DNA of 64,000 nt, taken from contig OZ026547.1 in the NCBI GenBank assembly GCA_964020155.1, positions 4,975,509 to 5,039,508 of the forward strand, written 5' to 3'. Positions 60,661-64,000 of this stretch are shown piece after piece; within the stretch, counting starts at the first letter, position 1, and the number at the start of each line of letters is the position of its first letter. A model generated the notes under the pieces. The model was not told where the DNA came from, made no database searches, and was given only the letters and a program-made list of their open reading frames with translations. Made by a program: the position numbers and the translations under genes. Source of the stretch: Chondrilla cf. caribensis. Taxonomy: Eukaryota > Porifera > Demospongiae > Chondrillida > Chondrillidae.

Positions 60661-61607
60661 TACATATAAGCTATACACCAATTAACTACAATTAACACAT
60701 TGGAGGCATTACCTGGTCCAGTTGATATATAAATTCTGTTATTACTTCTTATTTTTTTTAGAAAGATATGTTACAGCCTAAACATGCCAACTTGAAGTGA
60801 ATTATAACAGGAATCTAATTATAAATGACTAATGATACTATATATAATATTATAGTGATAGGTTTATTGTACACACCCACAATCACACCCACCCACCCAC
60901 ACACACACATACACACAATAGTTACGTGGTCCTGAGTGCCAAAAGTTGATTTAAATTTGTATACTTCAACATACAGTACTACTGTCCCCATTTACTATTT
61001 AATAGAATATCCAAAATAATCATTGATGATAATTAATTTGTACTTGCTCCCACTAATTCTTCAAAGATTACAACAATTATGCACTACTATAGGTAAGGTA
61101 TGTTGGTCACTCCTCTATGATACTGTAAACGTTTTGTAGCTGCGTCGTAAATCTCGACAATGGTCGTTACTCAGATATTAGGCTGAAGACTGAAATCTAG
61201 CAAAGTGAGGCTACATTTATACAAAAGCTACGCATGATGACCTTATAGATGAAAGGGTGATACAAAACTTTGATGTGAAAGTAATGCCAAAAGCATAAGT
61301 GATAATACTTAAATGTGTCTAGGATGTACTTTGAAGAAATGAACTAATAATGACTACATAAAGTACATGATGCAGAACTAATTAAGAACAGGATGCGATA
61401 TAATATAGGTGGTCACACATGGAAGTTAAAATCAATTATAAAGTAACCACGCTAAACAAACAGAAGCCTCACAAGTATCATGCACATGCACTAAGACTAT
61501 ACTCTACACATGGATCATGCACATAGTCATTCTCATGCTGTTCATCCTGTTACAATACGTTAGCAATGTTTGTAACTTTAAATTTGCTGTTAATCCTGAA
61601 ATCGTCA
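60661..61607. other. 3' flank of G9
   Basis: No gene recognised. A short CA/CCCA-rich patch lies at 60880-60920. No clear minus-strand AATAAA was identified close to the stop. Confidence 0.4.
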
Positions 61608-62305
61608 TCAATAGCCTGAAGGTGTAGGTCTTCGCATTGCTGGTGTTGTTGGTGAATTTGAAACAGGTATTGCTGGATTTGTAGCAGGTTTAGATGAACT
61701 TGCAGCAGGTGTTGGTAAACTGGTAGTAGGTGTTGGTGAACTTGCTGCAGGTGTTGGTGAACTTGTAGCAGGTGTTGGTGAATTTGTAGCAGGTTTTTGC
61801 GAAATATTATTTTGTTCACCTAATGGTTCACCCTTTTCTCCCTTTGGTCCTTGAAGTCCTTGTGGTCCTGGTCCTCCTTTCACTCCTGGTTCACCTTTCT
61901 GTCCAACGTTCCCTGTTTGTCCTGTTTCTCCTCGTTCACCTTTTGTTCCATTAACTCCTCGATCTCCTATCTCACCCTTTTCTCCCTTTGTTCCTTTAAG
62001 TCCTTGCGATCCTGCAATTCCTGGCTCTCCCTTATTTCCTTTCTTTCCCTTCTTCCCTTTTGAACCTTGCTTTCCCGGCAGTCCTTGCTCTCCTTTCAGT
62101 CCTTGTTCACCTTTTGTTCCATTAAGTCCTTGTGGTCCTGGTGGTCCTAGCTCTCCTTTTTGACCCCTCTCCCCATATGGTCCTGGGTCACCCTTTTCAC
62201 CCTTTGTTCCATTTATCCCATTCAGTCCCGGTGTTCCTCTAGCCCCTTTAGCTCTGGGTGGACAACTGCAAACATCTTGTCGTCTAGTTCTTTTCACGTG
62301 ATCAT
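61608..62305 (-). CDS. G9 exon 2: collagen-like domain with Pro/Thr/Ser tail
   Basis: Minus-strand second exon, opening after TTTCTAACCAG with AT GAT CAC and ending at TGA (61610-61608). DHVKRTRRQDVCSCPPRAKGARG carries the R-T-R-R site and C-x-C pair; the first collagen Gly is Arg here (PPRAKG). About 45-50 Gly-X-Y triplets follow, including a lysine-rich stretch (GSKGKKGKKGNKGEPG) and NGT sequons. The helix ends at GEKGEP. The last 71 residues (61611-61823) are rich in Pro, Thr, Ser and Ala, built from about six heptapeptides of the type SPTPAAS encoded by 21-bp repeats. Such a tail would be a candidate for dense O-glycosylation, mucin-like. With a standard exon 1 the protein would be 298 aa. 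Confidence 0.88.
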
Positions 62306-62545
62306 CTGGTTAGAAAGCAATGAGTCTATATAATCCACATGAGCACAGTATTAGATAGAATATGAGTTCCTACATATTCCCCATGCAATAAGGACATGCA
62401 GGTTCTCCTTTATGTAAAACTGATTTCATTATTGGTATAATGTTGTGCAGTAATTGTACTTTAATTTCAGACATAGTTGAAAGAGGTATATCTTAGCCTG
62501 CTACTTAATGTTATAGATAGAGCATGAAAATATTGTTAATAATAT

Positions 62546-63054
62546 GTGACCGTCCACGCAAAAAGGGTCATATTCGCGCTATGTAAACATTTGAGTACGG
62601 AGGTGATAAAGAATTTTCGTGCGCTTTTGTCGAATTTGCGGTTGTTGGTTAATATTGTTCAGAATACATTTTTCTAACCTTTTTTGGTGTGACCGTCACG
62701 AATTGGATCGTTTTGTGCGAAAAATTTCAAATTTTCAAAATACATACTACCGGAAATATGCCATTTTTATAGTAGTACGGACCTATGAATGGCATTAGAG
62801 TTCGCCTTGACACACTGTTCATGCCATGTGACAGCTAGTATACGGAATCATGCAAGAAAACGGAAGTTGCTTGTTTTCTCCAATGCATAACTCTCGAAGT
62901 GTCTCCATTTTAAGTGCCGTAACTTAAGAACGGAAACAGATATGAAGCTGCCGCTTACACTATTTGACGTAGCTATGTCCAAGCTTTCAAATGATATCAA
63001 AAACTTGATTTCCGTCAGAATCGCGAATATGACCCTTTTCGCGTGGACGGTCAC
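62546..63054. mobile_element. 509-bp MITE in the G9 intron
   Basis: Terminal inverted repeats of 33 bp with a single mismatch: GTGACCGTCCACGC(A/G)AAAAG and on through GGTCATATTCGCG. The near-identity of the arms suggests a young element. No transposase. The target duplication is unclear because the right flank runs into (TA)n. Confidence 0.88.
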
Positions 63055-63055
63055 G

Positions 63056-63058
<3 letters not shown>

Positions 63059-63107
<49 letters not shown>

Positions 63108-63109
63108 TA
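63059..63109. repeat. (TA)n microsatellite
   Basis: About 50 bp of TA next to the right end of the MITE. Confidence 0.95.
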
Positions 63110-63251
63110 ATTTTACATTAATATTATTTATATGTGCGATCATTATGCACAATATGATATATAGACGCATGCCAGAATTTAAACTTATTATTTGGCATGA
63201 TCCTATCTGGTTATAGGTTATACATTTTGGTACACGACTATTATTTACAGG

Positions 63252-63563
63252 TGCAGTGAGATTCGAATCCGGAGAGATTCATGGTGAATTATATTTGGAT
63301 GTTCAAAGAGGTCAAACAGAGACAAGAAAGTTCCATTCTATTGTGACCCAGCAGTGTTAAAGAATTGGAATCCGCAGAACTGGAACTGCGCAAGACAGCA
63401 TATACACACTAGAGCAGGCCTGTACATTGAGCTCGATGGTAATATACACTTTATCTCCAACCGGCACAATGCCATACCTAACAGCAAAGGTCAGTTTCCG
63501 GTGATAATGGACAAACTAATAACTGTAGTTACTGTAGTACAATGCAGTGGAATAGGTGTTTAA
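63252..63563 (+). other. Possible plus-strand coding relic inside the G9 intron
   Basis: After ACAG at 63248-63251 a frame reads AVRFESGEIHGELYLDVQRG and on to a TAA at about 63358. A second frame, 63354-63563, reads WNPQNWNCARQHIHTRAGLY, IELDGNIHFISNRHNAIP and on to a TAA. The text looks protein-like, but I recognise no family, and the two frames need a shift to join. Probably a remnant; low certainty. Confidence 0.2.
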
Positions 63564-63817
63564 ATTGCTACTTTAGTTACAAGAGGGTTAAGTTAATGCT
63601 GTGAAAAGAGAGAAAAGAATCCAAACACGATTTATACTAGTGCATAAGACTGTCAGGAGAGATGAGTCCACAAAATTGCTTGTTCTTAGTTGGATATTTG
63701 TTCTTTGTGAACCTAAATTCTTGAATTTGAATTGAAGTCACTTACTATATTTAGATGGGGATTTTCTCAAACCAAATGGACAATATTAGAAGAAAATTAT
63801 TGGTTGTTCAATCTCAC

Positions 63818-64000
63818 TTTTCACTTCAAGTATTTGTAGTCTCCTCTCCAACTGTTGTATGAACAGGTGAAGTGACTTGATTTCTTCTTGTTGCTCCGTC
63901 ACTTTATTTTCCAGTTGTGAAAATGCCTTTTGCCAATCAATGATTACCCCCATACTGGTAGTCACCACACAAAACAAGAGAGCCACTTGTACAAAGACCT
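63818..64000 (-). CDS. G9 exon 1: signal peptide and coiled coil (5' end off window)
   Basis: Minus-strand exon running off the right edge; only about 16 nt including the ATG are missing if it has the usual 199 nt. VFVQVALLFCVVTTSMGV is the signal core, then IIDWQKAFSQLENKVTEQQEE...FIQQLERRLQILEVK as heptads. The exon ends AAAA|GTGAGA, with A instead of the usual G as last base, so the junction codon becomes AAT (Asn) when joined to 62305. Phase 1 is kept. Its orientation is opposite to every other member, so the cluster contains an inversion or an inverted duplicate. Confidence 0.83.

Larger units (their letters stand above)
62306..63817 (-). other. G9 intron
   Basis: 1512-nt phase-1 intron on the minus strand. 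It includes a 509-bp MITE, a (TA)n tract and a possible plus-strand coding relic at 63252-63563. Confidence 0.7.

Noticed and set aside
63249..63262. GATTCGAATCC, like a tRNA B box
   Set aside because: No A box at the right distance and no acceptor-stem pairing; probably chance.

Overview
The window is eukaryotic, AT-rich animal DNA. It carries a local cluster of small two-exon genes for secreted, collagen-like proteins, with decayed relatives, transposon relics and many (CA)n tracts between them. The organism cannot be named from the sequence. Short Gly-X-Y proteins with no fibrillar-collagen C-propeptide, together with the repeat content, suggest a sponge or another non-bilaterian animal; this is an inference.

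The shared gene plan is strikingly uniform. Exon 1 is exactly 199 nt from the ATG to the splice donor. It encodes a signal peptide (consensus MAPxxQVFxQVxLLFCVVTTSMGG) and about five leucine/isoleucine heptads (a coiled coil). A phase-1 intron of 1.2-2.8 kb follows. Exon 2 encodes a dibasic R-x-[KR]-R site, a C-x-C pair, then 45-80 Gly-X-Y triplets rich in Asn-Gly-Thr, and a short variable tail. A palindrome, TTGTGGTNACCACAA, sits 32 or 42 nt upstream of the ATG of every gene whose 5' end is in the window. The likely product is a trimeric short-chain extracellular collagen whose coiled-coil pro-region may be cleaved off; this role is inferred.

Layout, plus strand unless stated: G1 exon 2 only (725-1473, its exon 1 lies left of the window); two dead exon 1 copies (2558, 4912); G2 (7904-8102 + 10725-11467); G3 (16621-16819 + 19617-20347), an older tandem duplicate of G2; a fossil exon 1 (22629); alpha-A (27089 onward, exon 1 split by a transposon; exon 2 29237-29868); beta-A (34466-34664 + 36862-37574); alpha-B (41452-41650 + 43343-43974); beta-B (49109-49307 + 51515-52326); alpha-C (55789-55987 + 57265-57833); and, inverted, G9 on the minus strand (exon 1 63818 to beyond 64000; exon 2 61608-62305).

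Two duplication layers are visible. The older one relates the G2 and G3 regions. A recent ~14 kb tandem duplication relates 27.9-41.5 kb (alpha-A, beta-A) to 41.5-55.9 kb (alpha-B, beta-B). Its junction falls inside alpha-B exon 1, which is alpha-C-like on the 5' side and alpha-A-like on the 3' side, as expected from unequal crossing-over. Transposons inserted in one copy only, a 99-bp collagen module gained or lost, and a (CA)n minisatellite grown from 2 to 6-7 units distinguish the two copies. Mobile relics include two PIF/Harbinger-like elements, two elements with 5-bp target duplications, a ~493-bp MITE with 4-bp target duplications, two other MITEs, a Tigger/pogo-type DNA-binding exon and a retroelement-type ORF fragment.
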